The notes beneath the pieces are model-generated. The model was not told the origin of the DNA. It did no database searches and worked only from the letters and a program-made list of their open reading frames with translations. Positions 1-5,052 of a DNA stretch of 5,052 bases are shown piece by piece; position 1 is the stretch's first letter, and every line of letters begins with the position of its first letter. A program made the translations under genes and the position numbers. Origin of the DNA: Clostridia bacterium (GTDB lineage: Bacteria > Bacillota > Clostridia > Oscillospirales > CAG-272); contig JAGBWH010000171.1 of NCBI GenBank assembly GCA_017629925.1, positions 1 to 5,052 on the forward strand, given 5' to 3'.

Positions 1-25
1 CGTGGTCACATGCTATTGCAATCAT
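1..25 (-). CDS. rpiB: Start of RpiB/LacAB-type sugar-phosphate isomerase (ribose-5-P / allose-6-P isomerase), partial
   Basis: Only the first eight codons are in the window; the gene continues off the left edge. Read on the minus strand it begins ATG at 25-23 and encodes MIAIACDH. RpiB-family proteins typically begin with a short beta strand followed by (G/S/A)(C/S)DH, where the Asp-His pair contributes to substrate binding. RpiB interconverts ribose-5-P and ribulose-5-P, and also allose-6-P and allulose-6-P, the step between the two neighbouring enzymes. A strong ribosome binding site precedes the ATG, and only 20 bases separate it from the alsK stop, so it is the third gene of the alsE-alsK operon. 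The identification rests on eight residues plus context. The related lacA/lacB isomerases start similarly and cannot be excluded. Confidence 0.6.
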
Positions 26-32
26 AGTGATA

Positions 33-40
33 CTCCTTTA
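33..40 (-). promoter_or_regulatory. Ribosome binding site of the rpiB-like gene
   Basis: On the minus strand this reads TAAAGGAG, seven bases before the ATG at 25-23. It is the main evidence that a new gene really begins at the very edge of the window. Confidence 0.75.
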
Positions 41-45
41 TTACA

Positions 46-933
46 TTACTGTTTTGTGACGTATATGCCTGCCCCAATCACGCCACTTTCTTGACTTGCG
101 GGGGAAAGATACACCAAAAGGTCTTGTGCGGGATAAGGTTTTCGGGCATGAAAACGTATTTTTTCAAGTAGAAGGTCTATGGGAAAGCCCTCCATTTGTA
201 GCACGCCGCCCCCCAGCATGACGATATCGGGATCGAGAATGTTGATTTCTGCCGCAATGGGCAAAGCCATGGTATCAATCATATCCAGCAGGAGTGGGTG
301 GCTTTTATGAGAAACAAATAACTGACTGATATGGGTGTCGGGAAAACAGGTGGCTTGCAATTCTTTTAGCCGTCTGCCACCTGATAGTGGCTCTGCACAG
401 CCCACGTTTCCGCATCCGCAAACCACCTCGCTACCCTTGACGGGAATATGGCCAAGTTCACCTGCCACGCCATGCTTGCCGTCATAGATTTTACCGTCAA
501 TGAAAATGGCGTTGCCAATGCCTGTTCCCACATAGACACCAACCACCGTGCCGTCTGCGGACAGGTGATGGTGCGCCAGGTCATGTAGCAAAAGCAGGTT
601 AACATCCCGCTCAATCCAAACGGGAAATCCCAAAAGGGCAAATAGACTTTCTTTGATTTCTTTTCCACTTAAAGTTGGAATGTTGGGGGCGGATAAAACG
701 GTGGTTTTTGCTTTATCAATCGTGGCGGGAAAGCCAATACAGATACCTTTGGGGGTTCTGTTTTCTCCATGCCGCAAAACATAGTCTGAAATCATCTCCG
801 CCAAAGCCTTCACAGGAGGGGTGCTCGAAAACACTTTTCGAGTGGGAAACATCTCAAAATTCACCACTCCGCAAGGCGGAATAAACTCACCAATACGGCA
901 GTTAGTACCGCCAATATCCATGCCTAAAATCAT
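46..933 (-). CDS. alsK: D-allose kinase (ROK family)
   Basis: A 295-residue ROK-family sugar kinase of normal family length, expected to phosphorylate D-allose to allose-6-phosphate in the cytoplasm with ATP. The N-terminal phosphate-binding motif DIGGTN is at residues 6-11. The probable catalytic base is D110 in ERDVN (108-112), where most ROK kinases have NDxN. The second ATP-site motif YVGTGIG is at 134-140. The ExGH motif is at 159-162, and the zinc site is formed by H162 with C172, C174 and C179 in CGCGNVGC. LDPDIVMLGGGV lies near 233-244. Several stretches follow Escherichia coli AlsK rather than glucokinase as I recall it: GFPA, SAPNIP, RDVNL and HGVAGELGHIP. The start lies six bases beyond the alsE stop with only a weak GAG-type ribosome site, so translation is probably coupled to alsE. 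Another hexose (for example allulose or glucose) cannot be excluded from sequence alone. Confidence 0.85.
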   Translation of the reverse strand: MILGMDIGGTNCRIGEFIPPCGVVNFEMFPTRKVFSSTPPVKALAEMISDYVLRHGENRTPKGICIGFPATIDKAKTTVLSAPNIPTLSGKEIKESLFALLGFPVWIERDVNLLLLHDLAHHHLSADGTVVGVYVGTGIGNAIFIDGKIYDGKHGVAGELGHIPVKGSEVVCGCGNVGCAEPLSGGRRLKELQATCFPDTHISQLFVSHKSHPLLLDMIDTMALPIAAEINILDPDIVMLGGGVLQMEGFPIDLLLEKIRFHARKPYPAQDLLVYLSPASQESGVIGAGIYVTKQ

Positions 934-939
934 AGGCTC

Positions 940-1629
940 TCACTCGGCTTGCGCCAATTTTTTGCAGGCCTGGGCTTGCTGTGCGCGCATAATCTCTATG
1001 GCTTTTGAGATATCGGGATCAAGTCCAAACAACCCTGAGCCCATCACGAGCACCTCTGCGCCTGCCCTGCCGTAGAGTTCGTAGGTTTGATTGTTGCAAC
1101 AACCGTCTACCATAATTTCATAGGAAAGCCCGTGGGCTTTTTTATAATCGGCAGCCTGACGAATTTTTTTCACCACTTGCGGCACCATGGCTTGACCTGA
1201 ATAGCCCACATCTACTGCCATGAGCACCAAGCGGTCAATTTCGTCAATATATTGCGAAACATATTCAAAAGGTGTGGCGGGGTTGATGGCAATGCCTACC
1301 TTACACCCTAAACTGCGCACTTGCCTAATTAGGCGAAAGGCGTTGGTATTGATGGTCTCGGCGTGCATGGTCAACATACTTGCGCCTGCCTTGGCAAAAA
1401 TCTCCAGCCACTGCGCAGGCTTCTCTACCATCAAATGCACTTCCACCGGCTTTTCTGACACAGAGCAAAGCGCCTTGCCCAAGTCGGGAGAAAGGGTGAT
1501 AATGGGGCAATAGTGACCGTCCATCACATCGGCGTGATGGTAGTCCATTTCACGGTCGAGTACTTTCATTTGGTCTGCCACATGAAGCAAATCGAGGCAC
1601 ATAGAAGAATCAGATAGCAAAAAAGCCAT
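940..1629 (-). CDS. alsE: D-allulose-6-phosphate 3-epimerase
   Basis: A 229-residue TIM-barrel enzyme of the ribulose-phosphate 3-epimerase family, expected to convert allulose-6-phosphate to fructose-6-phosphate. The metal and catalytic residues are all present: H32 and D34 in HHADVMDGH, H65 in VHLMV, and D175 in VDGCCN. Similarity to E. coli AlsE is clearer than to Rpe: MCLDLL near the N-terminus, the HAETIN segment at 89-94, YEIMVDG, and length near 230. The phosphate-loop region reads VDVGYSGQ (139-146), where the family normally has NPG or DPG, so a Pro is replaced by Val. The start is placed at 1629 because GGAGA lies six bases upstream. The in-frame ATG at 1674 would overlap the promoter and add 15 non-conserved residues. 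It is the first gene of the operon. Confidence 0.87.
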   Translation of the reverse strand: MAFLLSDSSMCLDLLHVADQMKVLDREMDYHHADVMDGHYCPIITLSPDLGKALCSVSEKPVEVHLMVEKPAQWLEIFAKAGASMLTMHAETINTNAFRLIRQVRSLGCKVGIAINPATPFEYVSQYIDEIDRLVLMAVDVGYSGQAMVPQVVKKIRQAADYKKAHGLSYEIMVDGCCNNQTYELYGRAGAEVLVMGSGLFGLDPDISKAIEIMRAQQAQACKKLAQAE

Positions 1630-1635
1630 AGCTTG

Positions 1636-1640
1636 TCTCC
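1636..1640 (-). promoter_or_regulatory. Ribosome binding site of alsE, fixes the start
   Basis: GGAGA on the minus strand, six bases before the ATG at 1629-1627. It decides for the internal ATG over the upstream in-frame ATG at 1674. Confidence 0.75.
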
Positions 1641-1662
1641 ATTCATTTTTCTTTTCAACTAT

Positions 1663-1692
1663 ATTATACCACAATTAAAAATCCTTTTGCAA
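1663..1692 (-). promoter_or_regulatory. Sigma-A promoter of the alsE-alsK-rpiB operon
   Basis: On the minus strand: -35 TTGCAA (1692-1687), an 18-base spacer, and a consensus -10 TATAAT (1668-1663) preceded by TGG, an extended -10. Transcription would begin near 1656, giving a leader of about 27 bases that contains the alsE ribosome binding site. The in-frame ATG at 1674 lies upstream of this inferred start of transcription. Confidence 0.75.
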
Positions 1693-1805
1693 CGTCATTT
1701 TCCATATTTTTGGATTTTTCTTTGTTGCCCTCTCATGATTTCGTTTAGTTTTAGAGTATGTGTAAAAAATACAAAAAAAGAGGGGCTTTTTCTACATTTT
1801 AAGGC

Positions 1806-1818
1806 GGTGAAAATCACC
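1806..1818. repeat. Perfect inverted repeat GGTGA-3-TCACC, candidate operator
   Basis: The sequence reads GGTGAAAATCACC, a perfect 5-base dyad with a 3-base centre. It ends eight bases before the -35 box of the rightward promoter at 1827-1855, a usual position for an activator or repressor site. It does not fit the CcpA cre consensus. Regulatory function is inferred from symmetry and position only. Confidence 0.45.
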
Positions 1819-1826
1819 ATCTTTGA

Positions 1827-1855
1827 TTGTAAAACCCAAAAGAGTGTGCTATAAT
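1827..1855 (+). promoter_or_regulatory. Sigma-A promoter of the beta-helix gene pair
   Basis: -35 TTGTAA (1827-1832), a 17-base spacer, and a consensus -10 TATAAT (1850-1855) with an extended -10 TGC just before it. Transcription would begin near 1862, giving a leader of about 45 bases before the ATG at 1907. This leader carries the 12-base palindrome at 1886-1897. Confidence 0.78.
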
Positions 1856-1885
1856 AAAGGTAACTGACAAAAAATGAGACCGTGT

Positions 1886-1897
1886 CTTTTCGAAAAG
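1886..1897. repeat. Perfect 12-base palindrome CTTTTCGAAAAG overlapping the ribosome binding site
   Basis: A perfect palindrome with a central CG, located about 25 bases after the inferred transcription start. Its right arm shares bases with the AAAGGAGG ribosome binding site. The central CG and the placement resemble LacI-family operators acting as roadblocks. In RNA it could instead fold into a short CUUU/AAAG stem that partly hides the ribosome binding site. Both readings are inference. Confidence 0.45.
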
Positions 1898-1901
1898 GAG
1901 G
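1894..1901 (+). promoter_or_regulatory. Ribosome binding site of the first beta-helix gene
   Basis: AAAGGAGG, a near-perfect anti-16S match five bases before the ATG at 1907. It fixes the start there rather than at the in-frame ATG at 1874, which has no such site. The downstream paralogue begins with the same MLxISEKN residues, which confirms the choice. Confidence 0.85.
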
Positions 1902-1906
1902 TTATC

Positions 1907-3922
1907 ATGCTTTACATAAGCGAGAAAAATAACATTGTCATTGACGTGACAAAGCCCCCCTACAACGCCGACAATACCGGTCGGCACGACTGCACGCAAG
2001 CACTTCGTCGCGCCATGGATGATGTGCTGATCAGAGAACTTGAGGGTGTGCGCAAAATTCGTCAAAAATTGCTGGACGATCCCAGAGAGAATTGCTTTAT
2101 CGGCTTTGAAAATCGCAAGATGAAGGGTGTGCCTACTGTCATTTTTCCCGAGGATGTAGCCCCTGCCCGCATCATCTACTTCCCCGAGGGCACTTATCTC
2201 ATCTCTGATACCATCACCTATTCCATCGTTGAACTTTGCAACTTAATCGGAGACAAGCCCGCCTCGGATATCAACCGTTTTATCCATTTTAAGGGTGCGG
2301 GCATGGATAAGGTAACCATCAAACTTGCAGATCATTGCTATCCCTTCCGCTATGGCGAAATTCGCCCCATGATTAGTTTCTGCCGCAATAATAATTCCAA
2401 CATCAACTGGATGAATACTTTTGAAGATATCACCATTGATGCAGGCGTGGGCAACCCCGGTGCGGTAGGTCTTCGTTTCCACTCTGCCAACACCGGTAAA
2501 ATTCATAATGTGACAATTCGTTCCTCAGATCCCGACCATGTGGGCTATGCAGCCATCATGATGGACCTCTGCCAAGAAAACTATCACGAAAATATACATA
2601 TTGACGGCTTTAAATACGGTATTTACTCCACCGGTGCAGGTCATTCTCGTGCTTTTGAGAACGTGTATATGGATCATATCCTCACCTGCGGCGTTCATTC
2701 CGAAAATGGTATCGTAGGTCTTCACCACGCCACCATTCGCACCTACGGGGCGGCGGCAAATGCCAACTGGCACACCGCGCTTTCCCTCGTTGATGTGAAG
2801 ATGGTAAAATTAGGCGAGCGTGGCGGGAACGCGGTGACCACTCGTGTGAGTTGCACCTATATGCGCCACTTCTCCGCCACAGGCTTTGATACGGTCATCA
2901 CCTCAGGTTTCGAGCCTGTGCTGGCAGGTGATGGTGAATGGGAAGAATACAACTCCGAAGATAGAGAATTCCGCCTTTTCCCCACCGACCGACACTATAT
3001 CGAACTTGAAGTTTTGCCTCAACCTCGCTATGAATGGAACGGTGACCGCTCTATTGTGGCAGAGGTGGACGACTATGGCGCAGTAGGCGACGGGGTAACC
3101 GACTCCACCGCCGCAATCCAAGCCGCCATGAACTCAGGCAAAGAATACATTGTCTTTGGCGAGGGGCGTTATTTCTGCTCTGCTGAAATCAAAATTCCCA
3201 AAACCGTCAAAGCCATCAACTTTATGTATTGCGACTTTGCCGTGGAGCGTGATTTTGGTGATACGAAAGAAACAGGTCTCTTTGTTATCGAGGAAGAGTC
3301 CGACGATATTCTCTATATGGATGACTGCTTCGCCTTTGAAAAATTCTATGGCTACATCCGTTTCGTGCGCCACTCCGCTCGCCGTGATTTGGCCATCAGC
3401 GATATGCAAATCCAAACCGCTGCCCTCTATTTTAATACCGTCCCCGGCTCTCGTGTGTGGCTGGAAAACGTGGCGTCTACCATGGGCTCTCTTGGCGGTA
3501 ATGGCTATGGCGTTTTGCCCAACTTCCATTTTAGAGGTCAAACTGTTTGGGCGAGAAACTACAACCCCGAACGCTCCAAGCACAACAGTTTGTGTGAAGA
3601 AGGCACCAAAATATGGATTTTCGGCTTTAAGACCGAAGGCCCTGCTGGGCGAGGTTTCACCTTCCGTTCAGGCAGTATAGGTGAAGCGATTTGCGGTGAC
3701 GCCACGATTGCACTTGACGACGGCACACCCTGCGTTGAGATTGAAGAGGCTTCCGCCTTTATTTTCCTGCGCACCCAAGGTTGTGGGCCTCACCATCAAT
3801 TTGCGGTGGCTGTTCGCGAGGTGCAAAACGGCTGTGAACGCTCGCTTTTGCCCGAAAAAATGCCCGCTTATCACGTTGAATATTACTTCATCCCAGGCTT
3901 TATTGCCATACACAAAGATTGA
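1907..3922 (+). CDS. Two-module right-handed beta-helix protein, pectate-lyase/GH28-related superfamily
   Basis: A 671-residue protein with two successive modules of the Pectate_lyase_3 (rhamnogalacturonase/epimerase-like) type. Module 1 starts at about residue 12 with DVTKPPYNADNTG (13-25) and an alpha helix. An insertion of roughly 40 residues follows, then the typical IIYFPEGTY strand (89-97), then beta-helix rungs rich in N, G, I and V to about 370. Module 2 begins at VDDYGAVGDGVTD (387-399), the classic superfamily signature, followed by TAAIQAAM and rungs to about 600. Members act on polysaccharides as lyases, hydrolases or epimerases. I see no GH28 NTD/DD/GHG/RIK set, so the reaction is unknown. 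The N-terminus is polar with no signal peptide or membrane segment, so it is probably cytoplasmic. It has its own promoter and is followed after 12 bases by a paralogue. Alternatives such as another beta-helix carbohydrate-active family cannot be ruled out. Confidence 0.8.
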   Translation: MLYISEKNNIVIDVTKPPYNADNTGRHDCTQALRRAMDDVLIRELEGVRKIRQKLLDDPRENCFIGFENRKMKGVPTVIFPEDVAPARIIYFPEGTYLISDTITYSIVELCNLIGDKPASDINRFIHFKGAGMDKVTIKLADHCYPFRYGEIRPMISFCRNNNSNINWMNTFEDITIDAGVGNPGAVGLRFHSANTGKIHNVTIRSSDPDHVGYAAIMMDLCQENYHENIHIDGFKYGIYSTGAGHSRAFENVYMDHILTCGVHSENGIVGLHHATIRTYGAAANANWHTALSLVDVKMVKLGERGGNAVTTRVSCTYMRHFSATGFDTVITSGFEPVLAGDGEWEEYNSEDREFRLFPTDRHYIELEVLPQPRYEWNGDRSIVAEVDDYGAVGDGVTDSTAAIQAAMNSGKEYIVFGEGRYFCSAEIKIPKTVKAINFMYCDFAVERDFGDTKETGLFVIEEESDDILYMDDCFAFEKFYGYIRFVRHSARRDLAISDMQIQTAALYFNTVPGSRVWLENVASTMGSLGGNGYGVLPNFHFRGQTVWARNYNPERSKHNSLCEEGTKIWIFGFKTEGPAGRGFTFRSGSIGEAICGDATIALDDGTPCVEIEEASAFIFLRTQGCGPHHQFAVAVREVQNGCERSLLPEKMPAYHVEYYFIPGFIAIHKD

Positions 3923-3926
3923 GAGG
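3921..3926 (+). promoter_or_regulatory. Ribosome binding site of the second beta-helix gene
   Basis: GAGAGG overlaps the stop codon of the first gene and lies eight bases before the ATG at 3935. It is weaker than the site of the first gene, as expected for a co-transcribed second gene. No terminator or promoter fits in the 12-base gap. Confidence 0.6.
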
Positions 3927-3934
3927 TTTTTGCC

Positions 3935-5052
3935 ATGTTATTTATCAGCGAAAAGAACCAAATTGTGATTGATGTCACAAAACCCCCATACAATGCCGAC
4001 AATACAGGGACTGTGGACTGCACAGATATCCTCTGTAAAATTTTAGACGATGTGCTAAAAAGAGAAATCGAAGCGGTAAAAGAAACCCGACAAATGCTGC
4101 TGGATGATCCTCGAGACAACTTCCGCATTGGATTTGAAAACCGCAAAATCAATGGTGTGCCGACTGTCATTTTCCCTGAAAATCCTCCCCCTGCTCGCAT
4201 CATCTATTTCCCCGCCGGCACATATCTCATCTCAGACACGATTACCTACTCTTGGGAAGACTTGGTGAATTTGGTTGATGATAAGCCCAACTGCGACCTC
4301 AACCGCTTTATCCGTTTTAAGGGCGAAGGCATGGACTGCGTGACCATTCGTGTAAAAGACAACTGCCGTGCATTCCGCTATGGCGAAAAGCGTCCTATGG
4401 TCAGCTTTGTTCGTTCTCGCTTCTCTAATGTCAATATGATGAACTCTTTTGAGGACCTTACCCTTGATACAGGCGTGGGCACCACGGGTGCGATTGGCCT
4501 CCGCTTCTCCTCATCCAATACCGGCAAGGTGCAAAACGTGACCATCCGCACCTCTGACCCTGCTCATCGTGGCTATGCAGGCGTTGAGGTAGACACTCGC
4601 CATCAAGCCTACATGAAAAATCTTCATATCGACGGCTTTGAATATGGTATTCACGTCACCAATGAATGGTGTGTGGTATTTGAAGATTTGTATATCAAAA
4701 ACACCACCCGTATGGCCGTTTTGGTGAACCGCGGTACAATCGGTATCCGCTCTGCGGTCATCGAGTCTCTTGGCTCGGGTGTGCGCTGTGAAGAACGCGG
4801 TATGCTGAATATGGAAGACGTGGTCGTGCGCCATATCGGTGCTCGTGGCGGTGAAGGTATCCGCAACTACGACGCTTTCACCTACCTCCGCAATTTCACC
4901 GTAGAAAACTTCTCTTTTGCACTCCTCAACAACTTTGACACCATCTATCCCCACGACGGCACCTATCACGAATACACCTCTTGTGATAGAGTGTGGCGTC
5001 TCTTCCCCAGAGCAGAGGATTCCCTTTTCCTGCCTGTTGAAACGCAACCCGC
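3935..5052 (+). CDS. Paralogous beta-helix protein, pectate-lyase/GH28-related superfamily, 3' truncated by window
   Basis: The frame is open from the ATG at 3935 to the window end, 372 complete codons with no stop. The protein is a close paralogue of its upstream neighbour: 23 of the first 25 residues are identical, and similarity runs the whole length with almost no gaps. Shared blocks include DVTKPPYNADNTG (13-25), LLDDPR, GFENRK, GVPTVIFPE, IIYFPAGTYLISDTITY (from 89), RFKGEGMD, FRYGEKRP and HIDGFEYGI. The visible part covers the first beta-helix module and stops where the upstream protein enters the linker to its second module (residue 373 there). A second module is therefore expected beyond the window but not seen. 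There is no signal peptide. The middle of the chain differs most (for example TNEWCVVF against TGAGHSRAF), which may reflect different substrate specificity. The catalytic mechanism is not identifiable. Confidence 0.82.
   Translation, partial: MLFISEKNQIVIDVTKPPYNADNTGTVDCTDILCKILDDVLKREIEAVKETRQMLLDDPRDNFRIGFENRKINGVPTVIFPENPPPARIIYFPAGTYLISDTITYSWEDLVNLVDDKPNCDLNRFIRFKGEGMDCVTIRVKDNCRAFRYGEKRPMVSFVRSRFSNVNMMNSFEDLTLDTGVGTTGAIGLRFSSSNTGKVQNVTIRTSDPAHRGYAGVEVDTRHQAYMKNLHIDGFEYGIHVTNEWCVVFEDLYIKNTTRMAVLVNRGTIGIRSAVIESLGSGVRCEERGMLNMEDVVVRHIGARGGEGIRNYDAFTYLRNFTVENFSFALLNNFDTIYPHDGTYHEYTSCDRVWRLFPRAEDSLFLPVETQP

Larger units (their letters stand above)
1630..1906. other. Divergent intergenic control region
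   Basis: An AT-rich 277-base gap between the divergent starts of alsE and the first beta-helix gene. It holds one promoter in each direction, whose -35 boxes lie 134 bases apart, two perfect palindromes near the rightward promoter, and two weaker inverted repeats: TGTA-5-TACA at 1761-1773 and AAAAAG-5-CTTTTT at 1775-1791. No conserved riboswitch, tRNA or coding signal was recognised. The spacing leaves room for one regulator controlling both directions, but no regulator gene is in the window. Confidence 0.7.

Noticed and set aside
1630..1674. Longer alsE start at the in-frame ATG at 1674
   Set aside because: It lies upstream of the inferred transcription start near 1656, has no ribosome binding site, and adds residues not seen in the family.
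1775..1791. AAAAAG-5-CTTTTT hairpin as a transcription terminator
   Set aside because: The stem is six pairs and nearly all A-T, and no gene ends here: both flanking genes start from this region.
1633..1854. Small plus-strand open frame in the intergenic region
   Set aside because: It has no ribosome binding site, a low-complexity Phe/Lys-rich product, and overlaps both promoters.
1874..1906. Longer start for the first beta-helix gene at the ATG at 1874
   Set aside because: It has no ribosome binding site, and the added residues encode the palindrome and AAAGGAGG. The paralogue starts at the residue matching 1907.
3134..3680. Overlapping open frames on both strands inside the second module of the first beta-helix gene
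   Set aside because: Both lie within a conserved coding frame, show no recognisable domains and lack ribosome binding sites.
1907..3922. Assignment as a true GH28 polygalacturonase
   Set aside because: The fold-level signatures fit the superfamily, but the GH28 catalytic motifs NTD, DD, GHG and RIK are not visible and there is no secretion signal.
4511..5047. Long minus-strand open frame of 178 codons
   Set aside because: It is antisense to the well-supported second beta-helix gene, has no family resemblance, and is a shadow of that gene's codon bias.
1..5052. CRISPR arrays, insertion sequences, tRNA genes or prophage integration sites
   Set aside because: No regularly spaced repeats, transposase-like products, terminal inverted repeats or cloverleaf sequences were seen. 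The beta-helix proteins could recall phage tailspikes, but the sugar-catabolic context argues against that.

Overview
The window looks like part of a carbohydrate-use locus from a low-to-mid-GC Gram-positive bacterium, probably an anaerobic Clostridia-type Firmicute. This placement is inference. It rests on strong AAAGGAG(G)-type ribosome binding sites, AT-rich intergenic DNA with near-consensus sigma-A promoters, and the gene families present. There is no rRNA or other taxonomic marker.

Left half (1-1629, minus strand): a tight operon read right to left, alsE - alsK - rpiB-like (only the first 8 codons of the last are in the window). By family these encode D-allulose-6-phosphate 3-epimerase, a ROK-family D-allose kinase, and the start of a ribose-5-phosphate/allose-6-phosphate isomerase. 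Together they would form the whole cytoplasmic route D-allose -> allose-6-P -> allulose-6-P -> fructose-6-P. No transporter or regulator is visible.

Middle (1630-1906): a 277-base divergent control region. It has one good promoter facing each way and two perfect short palindromes bracketing the rightward promoter (1806-1818 and 1886-1897), the second overlapping the ribosome binding site.

Right half (1907-5052, plus strand): two tandem paralogous genes 12 bases apart, the second cut by the window end. Both encode large proteins of the right-handed parallel beta-helix pectate-lyase/GH28-related superfamily. The complete one (671 residues) carries two successive beta-helix modules. Neither has a signal peptide, so they are probably cytoplasmic, and neither shows the classical GH28 catalytic motifs.

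Working model (inference): an imported, possibly allose-containing, glycoside or oligosaccharide is processed inside the cell by the paired beta-helix proteins, and the released sugar goes to fructose-6-P through the divergent als operon. The sugar-phosphate pathway is well supported by sequence. The substrate and chemistry of the beta-helix pair are unknown and are the most interesting part of the window.
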